A stretch of DNA of 15,846 nucleotides from a bacterium (GCA_018812885.1 JAHJCW010000096.1:1-15846); one strand, 5' to 3'. Positions 1 through 6,994 are shown, numbered from the stretch's first letter. Numbers and translations: made by a program. Notes: generated from the letters alone by a model not told the origin.

Positions 1-247
1 TACGTGCCAATCCGGTCTCTTTGCGGGTTTTCGGACGTCACCCCGGTGTTTTCATCAGGGATAATCGTTCCGCAGAACTGCCCCTATCATAAAGGGAGCA
101 TCTGCGTCAAAACCAAAAATTAAACCTGCAACAGAGCGCATTGAAAATCATGGAATTGAGAAATTGAGGGATTGGGTAATTTTGGAAATGGGAAATGATG
201 GGATATCGGGATTAACAGCCGGTCATAACCTCTCAGCGCCCCAACCT
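1..247. other. gene-poor left edge, probably foreign to the rest
   Basis: No complete gene is visible. The first 60 bases are about 57% GC and the next 60 about 43%, clearly above the AT-rich remainder. Bases 147-205 hold purine-rich, near-repetitive text with variants of GAATTGAG, AAATTGAGGG and GGAAATGGGAAATG, which looks like degenerate intergenic sequence. Two short open stretches exist: plus strand 3-92, and minus strand 147-55 ending in two adjacent TGA codons. Neither can be assigned. The segment belongs with the ABM remnant that follows rather than with the nucleotidyltransferase. Confidence 0.5.
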
Positions 248-466
248 TTAGACCAATTTCCACATATTCGTAGACACGACGTCATATATCTCGTACTCGG
301 CAGGTTCCTGCAGTAATCTTTCGAATTGCGCTTCGCTATCCTTTTTTTCATCACTTTCCTGCCAATTCATCCAATCCTCAATAGTTTGCCAGATGGAGAT
401 GACCATGATGTTCCGTGGATCATCCTGATTGATCAGGGTTTCACCCGATATATATCCGGGTATCTG
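248..466 (-). pseudogene. antibiotic biosynthesis monooxygenase (ABM)-like protein, C-terminal fragment
   Basis: Reading the minus strand from about 466 down to the TAA at 250-248 gives roughly 72 residues. They include PGYISGETL, a DDPRN turn, VISIWQTIEDWMNWQ and a C-terminal EPAEYEIYDVVS. This is the classic second half of the ABM (PF03992) ferredoxin-like fold, small stand-alone proteins of about 95-105 residues related to heme-degrading and quinone monooxygenases. The first strand and helix, about 25-30 residues, and any start codon are missing. The homology stops where the sequence becomes the tRNA nucleotidyltransferase, so the gene was cut at the join. The reading frame stays open by chance to about 550. 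Family assignment is firm; the substrate is unknown. Confidence 0.7.
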
Positions 467-471
467 ATAAA

Positions 472-1047
472 ATGGAATTACGGTTTGCCGCCCTTGTACA
501 CGATATCGGAAAACCGAAAACGAGACGTATTCATAAAGCCAAAGGTTTTACTTTTTACGGACACGATGACCTTGGCTCGCGAATGTTAAAAAGTATAGCA
601 AAAAGGATGAAGCTGTCTAATGATTTGAGAGATTACTTGATCAAGATGACGATTCTGCACTTACGTCCTATAGCACTTGCTAAGGAAGGCGTTTCGGATT
701 CTGCGGTCAGGCGGTTAATGGTTACAGCAGGTGATGAAACTGATGATCTGTTAACTCTTTGCCGGGCGGATATCACGAGTAAAAATCCTGAACGAGTTAA
801 TCTCTATATGGGTAATTTTGAACGCGTTGAAAAATTTATGCAGGATGTTGTCGAGCGCGATAAATTGAAAGCGTTTCAATCGCCGGTGAGAGGCAACGAA
901 ATAATGCGGGTGTGTGGTTTAAAAGAAGGGAAACAAGTAGGTCAGATAAAATCTGCAATTGAAGAAGCTATCCTTGATGGTAAGATTGAGAACACTTACG
1001 AAGCAGCATTTAAATATTTATTGGAAATAAAAGATGATTTCTGTTAA
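472..1047 (+). CDS. cca: tRNA nucleotidyltransferase / poly(A) polymerase family, C-terminal HD half (5'-truncated)
   Basis: These 191 residues match the HD and C-terminal RNA-binding part of CCA-adding/poly(A)-polymerase family enzymes of the Bacteroidetes type. The metal-binding HD pair is at residues 10-11 (LVHDIGKP) and a second GHDDLG at 30-35. The conserved LHLRPIAL (62-69), DSAVRRLM (76-83), ADITSKN (99-105) and EAILDG (165-170) follow. Family members are about 450-480 residues, with an N-terminal catalytic GGS/DxD head that is entirely absent here. The ATG at 472 is only an internal methionine, and homology may reach back to codon 463 (SDKM). No RBS precedes it. The protein could not add CCA by itself, so the gene is either truncated at a rearrangement or cut by a chimeric assembly. 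Its TAA overlaps the TAA of the convergent gene in the shared TTAA at 1044-1047. Confidence 0.85.
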   Translation: MELRFAALVHDIGKPKTRRIHKAKGFTFYGHDDLGSRMLKSIAKRMKLSNDLRDYLIKMTILHLRPIALAKEGVSDSAVRRLMVTAGDETDDLLTLCRADITSKNPERVNLYMGNFERVEKFMQDVVERDKLKAFQSPVRGNEIMRVCGLKEGKQVGQIKSAIEEAILDGKIENTYEAAFKYLLEIKDDFC

Positions 1048-1499
1048 TTATCAGTTAGTGTATACACTATTTCTGCAATATAATTGTGAGCTGGTATAGT
1101 TACTGAAACATTTTGAATTTGAAACTGAAGTGGTACGCTATATTGTTCTTTATTTCCTGTGACAAACCCGGTTTCATTATTGGGTATATCAATATAGTTT
1201 ATACCACCCTTTATATTTCCTCTTCCATAACCATTACCTGTACGATGTATCCAGATATGGATATTGTCATCCCAATCAATGTTAATTTTTCGGACTGATA
1301 CTGCCCACTTTTGATTATGTTCAACATCTAAATATACTTGATTGACACTACTTGTATATATTCCGGTAAAATCTTCACCGGCTTCGGTTATATCAGTCGT
1401 AGGTATTGTATAGTTCCACTGTCCGGTGATGCTAATTGACTGTGTATAAACACTTTGGAAAAAAAATAAAGTTAATATTGTAAATGCTATATTTTTCAT
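1044..1499 (-). CDS. small exported fibre-subunit-like protein (subunit D, divergent)
   Basis: Last gene of the minus-strand surface-fibre operon; its ATG directly abuts the TAA of the previous gene (TAAATG), implying translational coupling. It encodes 151 residues with a signal peptide (about 1-20, ending VYTQ) and a mature protein of about 131 residues without cysteine. It is shorter than its sister subunits but keeps their landmarks: TEAGED (38-43), a lone Trp followed by alternating residues (KWAVSV, 64-69), a glycine-rich turn (GNGYGRG, 88-94) and a final strand IAEIVYTLTDN much like the VTVTYTL ends of the others. I infer a beta-sandwich subunit, possibly the tip or terminating unit because of its size and last position. 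The family is not one I can name, and similarity is at motif level only. Confidence 0.72.
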   Translation of the reverse strand: MKNIAFTILTLFFFQSVYTQSISITGQWNYTIPTTDITEAGEDFTGIYTSSVNQVYLDVEHNQKWAVSVRKINIDWDDNIHIWIHRTGNGYGRGNIKGGINYIDIPNNETGFVTGNKEQYSVPLQFQIQNVSVTIPAHNYIAEIVYTLTDN

Positions 1500-2042
1500 T
1501 TAATTACTAATTGTAAAAACAATATCTATTGAGGGTGTTGCAGGTACTTCAAAAACTAAATAGTCATTTATTGATACATTATATTCAAGGTTATGTCCTG
1601 AATTAGCTCCAGTGTTTGTAAAACAACCTCCGATACCGGTAATAATTGTCTGTGCTGTTGTAGAAAGATTAATTGCTCCAACTGGAGTTCCTAAAACTCC
1701 CTGTCCACTCCCACTATAATTAGATACTAAGAGTTCTATTTTTAGTCCTGGTATTATAGTTGAACTAGTGATTTGAGCAGTAATATTTTTTAAAAGGCCG
1801 CCTATTGTAACAGTTGATGTATAGTTTAACCATTTGGTATTGTCTGACAGTGATTCAAGCTGTTCTCCTGCTTCGGTAGGAGCATCAAAACTAAAAATTA
1901 TATCACTTGCATTTGGCTCAATATCAATTAGAGCAAATTCTGGTATTGTAAAATATACATTATTGAATGATTCTGTCTGTGAATAAACCAAGTCAACCAT
2001 AAACGACAGAAATAATGTAATTATTAGTGTTTTACATTTCAT
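1500..2042 (-). CDS. exported fibre-subunit-like protein (subunit C)
   Basis: This 180-residue protein starts at the ATG at 2042, one base after the usher stop. A TTG at 2051 is also in frame but would overlap the usher, and the ATG places the signal peptide better (MKCKTLIITL..., cleavage near VYSQ, residue 22). The mature part aligns along its length with the proteins at 5531-6103 and 6361-6903: TIPEFALIDIEP (32-43), APTEAGEQL (54-62), DNTKWLNYTS (67-76), IPGLKIELL (97-105), YSGSGQGVLGTP (109-120) and a C-terminal strand SIDIVFTISN. It is the more divergent sister: the usual GSWGTP is GVLGTP, and a single cysteine (140) appears where the others have none. It is probably an immunoglobulin-like pilin or minor adhesive subunit assembled by the neighbouring chaperone and usher; the function is inferred from context. 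Confidence 0.75.
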   Translation of the reverse strand: MKCKTLIITLFLSFMVDLVYSQTESFNNVYFTIPEFALIDIEPNASDIIFSFDAPTEAGEQLESLSDNTKWLNYTSTVTIGGLLKNITAQITSSTIIPGLKIELLVSNYSGSGQGVLGTPVGAINLSTTAQTIITGIGGCFTNTGANSGHNLEYNVSINDYLVFEVPATPSIDIVFTISN

Positions 2043-2043
2043 A

Positions 2044-4725
2044 TCATTCAACTACTATTTCATTTGGTTGGAATCGAATTCTTCTTGCTTTTTTTATAAC
2101 ATTTATATCAAAAGTTTTTAAATCACCCGGTTTTAAATTAACAATCATTTCTGAATTTTTAATTGTAAAATTATTACCGAGACTATTATGATAAACAGTG
2201 ATTTTCCAATCCCCCGGGCGGAGCCCTGAGAATAGAAACTTATCATTTAAATTAACTACTGTACGATGGAATTCATCATCTAATTGTAGTTCGATTATAA
2301 CATTTTTTTGATTTACATCATCCTCGTTTTGTGTCAATCGTTCTAAAAATGTATCTTCAAAGTCTAGCAAAACGCTACCGGAAATCGCGCAGACTTTTGT
2401 TAATTCAATCTGTATGTCAGTTGTGCTATCCGGTTCAATAACAACAGTCATTGGGATTTTTACATTTGGAATATCAGTGAATTCCATAGAAAAGGGATCA
2501 ATATATAAATAATGATCTCCTGGAGTTACGTCGGGGAAAATAAATAAACCATCTTCATTGCTTGCCTGAATCCTTCCACCGAGATTTAATATCACATTTC
2601 CTATATCCTTAACGCCTTTATTTATTAATCGACCACGTAAACTTCCTAAATTTTTTATTTTCTTTAATGGGATACCAAAGTGAAATGTATATTTTAGGCC
2701 AATGTATCTATCACGATTATTTATTTGTTTTTGTTTTAACGATTCTGACCAATTAAAATTAACTTCATGATTTTGGTGTATAAACGTTGTAAATCTAATT
2801 TCAAATAGACTCCGATTACGGTAATATTCTTCAATGTTATAACTATTCTGAAAAGATACGCTCAGCCGTGTCTGTGAATTAATATTATAAGATGATTCAG
2901 CACCGTAAATGAATTCCTGCAAGCTGTTTTCAGAATACCGATAAGTATCATAATAGTGAAAAAATGAACTGAGCATTACGGTTGTAATAGGTCTATATCT
3001 TAGCGACATAGAACCTTTATAGGAGTTACCGCCACTATTTGTTAAATAATTTAAAGTATTGGCGATTTCGCTACTAATATTTGTTTGTATATTACGGAAG
3101 TTATTAACCAATACAACCCTTAGAAAATCTTCATTATAATGGAATTTTTTTAATGGCATTCGGTCTTTTCTTTCACGCTTACCGATGTTTATATTGATAT
3201 AATCTTGTGTTCTAAAGGAATATGCCAAACCCAAAGTAAAATATTGTGAGTATGGAGAAACACCGTATAAAGTGTCCCTTTGAGCATTACTTTCATCTTG
3301 ATGAAAATTTGTGAATAATCTAAGGTTTTTATCTAGGACCCACTGGAAATTTCCATTTAAATAACTTGTGTTGTTATAGTAGCCTGGAAAATTTTTACCG
3401 GCCATTATATATGATCCTGACGTTGTTGTTTTATTTGTACTATTGATAAGTTCAACACTAAATCCTTGTCCAATCTCTTCATCCAATTTTCCTAATGAAT
3501 ATTCAACATCCATTGATAGACTCTCTAGAGGATTAATTGTATATAAAGCAGAATATAGATTAATGGAATTATTGGAATCTTTAACAATCTTTTGCAGATA
3601 TGCCAAACCAAGACTGTTTTTATTAAAATTATAATTAAAATAGCTTGCTATTTCTTGCTTATAATCAGGGAAAAAGCGTGGCTCCATATAAAACAATCCC
3701 AGGTCATATTTTTTGTTATTAAATCCTGCAAGAATTCCTGTTCCGTAACGCCCAAACTCGGTTAAGGGGGTTAGTAAATAAGTATCATCCCCTATAAAGA
3801 TTTGAAAATTAGTTGAGTTATAATTAAGATAATATTCATCATACAATCCTAATGTTGTATTGTCAAATTGATCAGGACCTCTTGCACTAATTTCAAGATG
3901 ATGTTTATTTTCAGGATCAAGGCTGCCTCTGCTATAAAATTCTCCTTGAAATCCATTGTATTCGGCTAAGTTACGATTACGATATAGATACATAGCGCTA
4001 AACTTCGAAGGTAATCGGTGATATTTATCGGTTCTATAAGATTTAGCAGGAACAACCGTAACATACGTTTTATCATCTTTTTGAAATGGTCCCGAAGATA
4101 CCGATAAATCGATAAGCTGTCTAGAATTTGTTTTTAAGTTTGGATCAGTAGAACAAATAACGTTGACGACCTTTGATTCTCCAATATCTAGTGTGATACT
4201 TTTTGCACCATTAATTGTGCTAGCTGATGATTGTAAATGTATTTTGCGTGGACTATTACTTTTATTATAGATACTAAAGTCAGCTGAAATTTCTCTTCCA
4301 GCCAGGGCAAATTTAGGAGCATCAACCAATTTCACTTCGATGTCTATACGCATAAGAACATAAGTATCTACGTTAATAACCTCTTTATAGTTTATTTCAG
4401 AATTATTCAATTCTAATAGGATTTGATAAAATCCCGGTTGGGTTGCAAAAGGGATCATTACTCCAATAGGCAAAATAGTAACGGAATTTTCTTGGATTGT
4501 TATGGTTTCATTGAAAAACAATCTCCAGTTTGTAGGTGCACTCAATTTAGCGTTCAATGAAACTGTGTAATTATTTTGATTTGATATTCGAAAAACAATT
4601 GTATTACTTGAGCCGGGACTCAGGTTAGAGGGAAGACCTTTAATTAGTTTGGTTTCTATATTTTGACCAAAAACTTGAGAAGAAATCAGTAATATCGATA
4701 TAAACAGATCACAAATTTTAGCCAT
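2044..4725 (-). CDS. usher-like outer-membrane beta-barrel protein with Ig-like N-terminal and CNA_B-like C-terminal domains
   Basis: 893 residues, close to the 800-900 of chaperone-usher ushers. Signal peptide 1-20. Residues about 21-127 and 128-228 form two Ig/NEW3-like beta sandwiches. About 235-687 is a long run of alternating, Tyr/Phe/Asn-rich strands typical of an outer-membrane barrel. Within it, IFIGDDTYLLTPLTEFGRYG (309-328) recalls the conserved strand-GD-turn early in usher barrels. Residues 692-777 (GSLRGRL...DGLFIFPDVTPGDHYLYI) and about 778-880 (ISGSVLL...FLFSGLRPGDWKITVY) are two carboxypeptidase-regulatory/CNA_B-like sandwiches, in the position of the usher C-terminal domains. 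I see no insert that looks like the FimD plug. The ATG overlaps the chaperone stop by 8 bases, supporting co-expression. Role inferred: secretion and polymerisation pore for the encoded subunits. It could instead be another porin-like exporter; the barrel call is firmer than the usher call. Confidence 0.72.
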   Translation of the reverse strand: MAKICDLFISILLISSQVFGQNIETKLIKGLPSNLSPGSSNTIVFRISNQNNYTVSLNAKLSAPTNWRLFFNETITIQENSVTILPIGVMIPFATQPGFYQILLELNNSEINYKEVINVDTYVLMRIDIEVKLVDAPKFALAGREISADFSIYNKSNSPRKIHLQSSASTINGAKSITLDIGESKVVNVICSTDPNLKTNSRQLIDLSVSSGPFQKDDKTYVTVVPAKSYRTDKYHRLPSKFSAMYLYRNRNLAEYNGFQGEFYSRGSLDPENKHHLEISARGPDQFDNTTLGLYDEYYLNYNSTNFQIFIGDDTYLLTPLTEFGRYGTGILAGFNNKKYDLGLFYMEPRFFPDYKQEIASYFNYNFNKNSLGLAYLQKIVKDSNNSINLYSALYTINPLESLSMDVEYSLGKLDEEIGQGFSVELINSTNKTTTSGSYIMAGKNFPGYYNNTSYLNGNFQWVLDKNLRLFTNFHQDESNAQRDTLYGVSPYSQYFTLGLAYSFRTQDYININIGKRERKDRMPLKKFHYNEDFLRVVLVNNFRNIQTNISSEIANTLNYLTNSGGNSYKGSMSLRYRPITTVMLSSFFHYYDTYRYSENSLQEFIYGAESSYNINSQTRLSVSFQNSYNIEEYYRNRSLFEIRFTTFIHQNHEVNFNWSESLKQKQINNRDRYIGLKYTFHFGIPLKKIKNLGSLRGRLINKGVKDIGNVILNLGGRIQASNEDGLFIFPDVTPGDHYLYIDPFSMEFTDIPNVKIPMTVVIEPDSTTDIQIELTKVCAISGSVLLDFEDTFLERLTQNEDDVNQKNVIIELQLDDEFHRTVVNLNDKFLFSGLRPGDWKITVYHNSLGNNFTIKNSEMIVNLKPGDLKTFDINVIKKARRIRFQPNEIVVE

Positions 4726-5506
4726 CGTCTTTCAAGTGAAGAGTAATATTTACGCCAAAAAGATCATCGGTTGCACAATCGGCAATTAAAATTCCTTGAT
4801 ATACCCCCGGTTTTATCCCAATAATATCAAGCACATATCTTTTTGAAGAAAGAGGGAATATCCGTTGTTTTTCAGATTTAATGATAGGAAGGCTAGTGCC
4901 CTCATCGTTAAATAATTCAAGACTTAGAGTTGGCTTAATTAAAATTTGTCCTGTATTCTCTATATCTACTTCTAAATATTGTTGCTTGTTATATTTTTTT
5001 TGTGAAATGTTAATAAACTTCAGATCAGTCGTTCCGGTTCCACCAATATTGCAAACGATTTGTATTGCATATCGTACTTTTGATTGAATGTTAACCCCAT
5101 TCTCATCTTTTTGTATGTGGATAGGGTCGCGCGGTTCAACCATTATTACACTCCAATATGAACCAATAAGAGAATTAGAGTTTGGAACGTTAATTTCAAA
5201 ATCAATATTTCGTTTTTCCTCACTTTCAATAGTTATAATTAAATTACTTATTTTAACCCAATTTCTATTGGATCTATTATTAAGCAAAGAATCAGTATAA
5301 ATTGTCTCACCGCTATATTTAGTTGACATATCAGTTTGATATATTGTGACGACTTGTGCACCGTCAGAACCATTTTGCAGTTCAATACTACCCCTATAGA
5401 TGTTGCCCGGCGTAACGTTAAATTCATGGGCAAGTCCATTTAATACCGCAACACCACTAAAAAGAGTGTTAGCAATCAATATTAAAAAAAATATTAATGA
5501 TCTCAT
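4718..5506 (-). CDS. periplasmic two-domain Ig-like chaperone (PapD-like / DUF916-like)
   Basis: 262 residues with a signal peptide (about 1-20). An N-terminal sandwich (about 24-123) contains FNVTPGNIYRGSIELQNGSD, YSGETIYTDS, WVKIS, a strand IDFEINVP and GSYWSVIMVEP (115-125). A second sandwich (about 126-262) contains IENTGQILIKPTLSLELF and IKPGVYQGILI. The size and two-domain layout match periplasmic pilus chaperones (usually 220-250 residues). The first domain also closely resembles the DUF916 domain of WxL-interacting proteins: a PG-x-Y-x-G strand, then W-x-x-I-S, then a P-x-x-G-x-Y-W end. Two cysteines (152 and 244) lie in the second domain and could pair. Immediate linkage to the usher-like barrel (8-base overlap) and to subunit genes supports a chaperone role. 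I cannot assign the Arg/Lys pair that anchors subunits in PapD, so the family remains tentative. Confidence 0.7.
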   Translation of the reverse strand: MRSLIFFLILIANTLFSGVAVLNGLAHEFNVTPGNIYRGSIELQNGSDGAQVVTIYQTDMSTKYSGETIYTDSLLNNRSNRNWVKISNLIITIESEEKRNIDFEINVPNSNSLIGSYWSVIMVEPRDPIHIQKDENGVNIQSKVRYAIQIVCNIGGTGTTDLKFINISQKKYNKQQYLEVDIENTGQILIKPTLSLELFNDEGTSLPIIKSEKQRIFPLSSKRYVLDIIGIKPGVYQGILIADCATDDLFGVNITLHLKDDG

Positions 5507-5530
5507 TTTAATTATGTGATTTGATTTTTA

Positions 5531-6103
5531 CTACTGAGTTAAAGTGTAAGTTACTGTGACTTCGTCCGCAGAGGTACTAGTAATTTCTCCATAATTGGAG
5601 TTATTGCTTTTAGCTGAATATTTTAGATTATATCCATTATAAGGGCCATGACCTGAAATGGCATTTGTTATCCCACCTACTAATGTTTGGTCATTAGTAG
5701 TCAATGTTAATTCTGTATTAGGAGTCCCCCATGAGCCAAATCCTGAGCCTGAATATGGATTGGAAACCACATTAAGATCAATTCCGTTGATTGGTTCATC
5801 AATTTTAACAGATATGTTTCGGGTGTTCCCCGAATTGACAATTGATGTAACATTTAACCATATGCTGTTATCAATATTCACTTGGATGGGATCTCCTGCT
5901 TCTATGGACGGGGTCATTTTTAGGATAATATTTTTTGAATTTTCAGATTCAATATCTAACAATGCAACTTTTGGAATAACAATCCTTATGTTATGACTGC
6001 CATTACCATCATCTTTAGACATTAGAATTGAACTAGAGGTAATAAAGAATACCAATAAAATTCGGATAATATTAATAAATCTGTTATTCAAGTTGAAGTA
6101 CAA
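5531..6103 (-). CDS. exported fibre-subunit-like protein (subunit B)
   Basis: About 190 residues and a close paralogue of the next gene upstream (6361-6903). Well over half the aligned positions look identical, and DNA similarity is visible too. A hydrophobic signal segment (about 10-28) leads into SHNIRIVIPKVALLDIES (36-53), SIEAGDPI, DNSIWLNVTSIV (78-89), NGIDLNVV, YSGSGFGSWGTP (117-128), DQTLVGGI and a final EVTVTYTLTQ. No cysteine. The start is unusual: the only in-frame candidates before the signal are TTG codons (6103, or 6091), with no good RBS, suggesting low expression compared with subunit A. It is the first gene of the compact set B-chaperone-usher-C-D; the next gene begins 24 bases downstream. 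Inferred to be a structural or base subunit handled by the chaperone. Confidence 0.78.
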   Translation of the reverse strand: MYFNLNNRFINIIRILLVFFITSSSILMSKDDGNGSHNIRIVIPKVALLDIESENSKNIILKMTPSIEAGDPIQVNIDNSIWLNVTSIVNSGNTRNISVKIDEPINGIDLNVVSNPYSGSGFGSWGTPNTELTLTTNDQTLVGGITNAISGHGPYNGYNLKYSAKSNNSNYGEITSTSADEVTVTYTLTQ

Positions 6104-6164
6104 TAGTTTTCTTACAATTAATTTTAACTATTTTTCTCAATTAATCCAATCAGGTATATCCCTA

Positions 6165-6198
6165 TTTTCTTTTAAGATATGACCTGGTTTTCTTTTAA
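6165..6198. repeat. short direct repeat upstream of the subunit B operon
   Basis: The 11-base sequence TTTTCTTTTAA occurs at 6165-6175 and again at 6188-6198, a spacing of 23 bases (about two helical turns), in the leader of the gene starting at 6103. Such spaced repeats can be regulator half-sites, but the sequence is AT-rich and chance is possible. I found no convincing sigma-70 promoter between 6104 and 6300. Confidence 0.3.
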
Positions 6199-6300
6199 CA
6201 ATTTAATAAATATAGAGCTTTTTTAAGCAAAGCAATAAATTAATATACAGAATATTTTTGTACCATGCGCAATAAATTATTATTAAAAAAAATGGGGATA

Positions 6301-6341
6301 AAAAAAAGGTTGCGAACAAATTTTATGCAAGCAACCTTTTT
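6301..6341 (-). terminator. intrinsic terminator after subunit A
   Basis: AAAAAGGTTGC (6303-6313) pairs perfectly with GCAACCTTTTT (6331-6341), an 11-bp stem over a 17-base loop. On the minus strand the stem is followed by seven T in total (6307-6301). It lies about 20 bases past the stop codon at 6361. It should end most transcripts of the upstream subunit gene and let a minority run into the chaperone-usher operon. The hairpin is also near-symmetric on the plus strand. Confidence 0.8.
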
Positions 6342-6360
6342 GATAGGTATTTTATGTTTT

Positions 6361-6903
6361 TTATGGAGCGAATGTATATGTTACTTCTATAATAGGACTA
6401 GAAGCTACAAGAGCATCAAATGCATTTTCGTCAGGATCGACGGTATAAGTCAACTGAAAACCATTTCCGGCACCATTTGCGGTATAACCACTTGTTATCC
6501 CGCCAACTAATGTTTGGTCACCCGTAGTTAATGTTACTTCTGCATTTGGCGTTCCCCAAGATCCTTTCCCGGAACCTGCATATACTGCAGCAACTACCTT
6601 TAAATCAAGACCTGGAACTGTTTGATCAATAGATACTGATATATCATTCGAAGCACCTGAAGTAACAATTGATGTTACGTTTAACCATAAGCTATTATCT
6701 GTCTGGCTTGCTAATGGATCTCCAGCTTCTGCTGGTTCTAACAAAGTTATAGAAATGTCGTTTGATCCTGCAGACTCAATATCAAGTAAGGCGATTTGAG
6801 GTACTGTTAAGGTTATGTTATGACTGTCTGTATTATTATCTGAGTAAGCAATCGAAATGCTCACAATTAAAAGTGCAATTACTAATCGGCGCGTTAGTTT
6901 CAT
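6361..6903 (-). CDS. exported fibre-subunit-like protein, probable major subunit (subunit A)
   Basis: 180 residues, ATG start with a strong AGGAG (6914-6910) six bases upstream, the best RBS of the cluster. Signal peptide about 1-20 (MKLTRRLVIALLIVSISIAY). The mature protein begins with an alternating segment ITLTVPQIALLDIE (30-43) that could act as a donor strand. Next come AEAGDPL (58-64), DNSLWLNVTSIV (69-80), VPGLDLKVV, YAGSGKGSWGTP (108-119), TLTTGDQTLVGGI and a C-terminal IEVTYTFAP. No cysteine. The WLN motif and overall pattern recall WxL and pilin-type beta sandwiches, but no exact family is recognised. It has its own promoter and terminator, unlike the other subunits, which fits an abundant structural subunit of the fibre or coat. 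Assignment as a subunit rests on paralogy to subunits B and C beside the chaperone and usher. Confidence 0.8.
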   Translation of the reverse strand: MKLTRRLVIALLIVSISIAYSDNNTDSHNITLTVPQIALLDIESAGSNDISITLLEPAEAGDPLASQTDNSLWLNVTSIVTSGASNDISVSIDQTVPGLDLKVVAAVYAGSGKGSWGTPNAEVTLTTGDQTLVGGITSGYTANGAGNGFQLTYTVDPDENAFDALVASSPIIEVTYTFAP

Positions 6904-6966
6904 TGTATTCTCCTTTATTTTACTAATTTATTATTAAGAGATTTCACTGTTATGGTATTCTCTTCG

Positions 6967-6994
6967 AATATAAGTGCATCAAATACCGTGCCAA
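6967..6994 (-). promoter_or_regulatory. sigma-70-like promoter for subunit A
   Basis: On the minus strand TTGGCA (6994-6989) is followed after 16 bases by TATATT (6972-6967); each hexamer matches the consensus at 5 of 6 positions. Transcription would start near 6960, giving a leader of about 55-60 bases ahead of the strong RBS at 6914-6910. Confidence 0.5.

Noticed and set aside
3..92. Plus-strand open stretch running in from the left edge
   Set aside because: 29 codons, ends at a TAA, no recognisable family; could be chance.
55..147. Minus-strand open stretch with a hydrophobic run (VAGLIFGFDADAPFMIGAVL) ending in two TGA codons, like the tail of an MFS transporter
   Set aside because: Only about 30 codons, preceded by an in-frame stop at 150-148, and the overlapping plus-strand frame is equally open. 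It is too short to assign.
147..205. Tandem repeat or CRISPR-like array in the purine-rich stretch
   Set aside because: The similar units are irregular in length and spacing, with no unique spacers.
326..589. Plus-strand ORF of 87 codons
   Set aside because: Antisense to the ABM fragment and then in the wrong frame of the nucleotidyltransferase; no family resemblance. A shadow ORF.
1044..1047. Possible terminator between the convergent nucleotidyltransferase and subunit D genes
   Set aside because: The two stop codons share TTAA and no stem with a T run is visible around 1000-1100.
5658..5996. Plus-strand ORF of 112 codons antisense to subunit B
   Set aside because: Its sequence is the complement of the conserved subunit motifs, so its openness is explained by the sense gene.
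6265..6510. Plus-strand ORF of 81 codons across the terminator
   Set aside because: Runs through the terminator hairpin and antisense to subunit A; no RBS and no sensible protein character.
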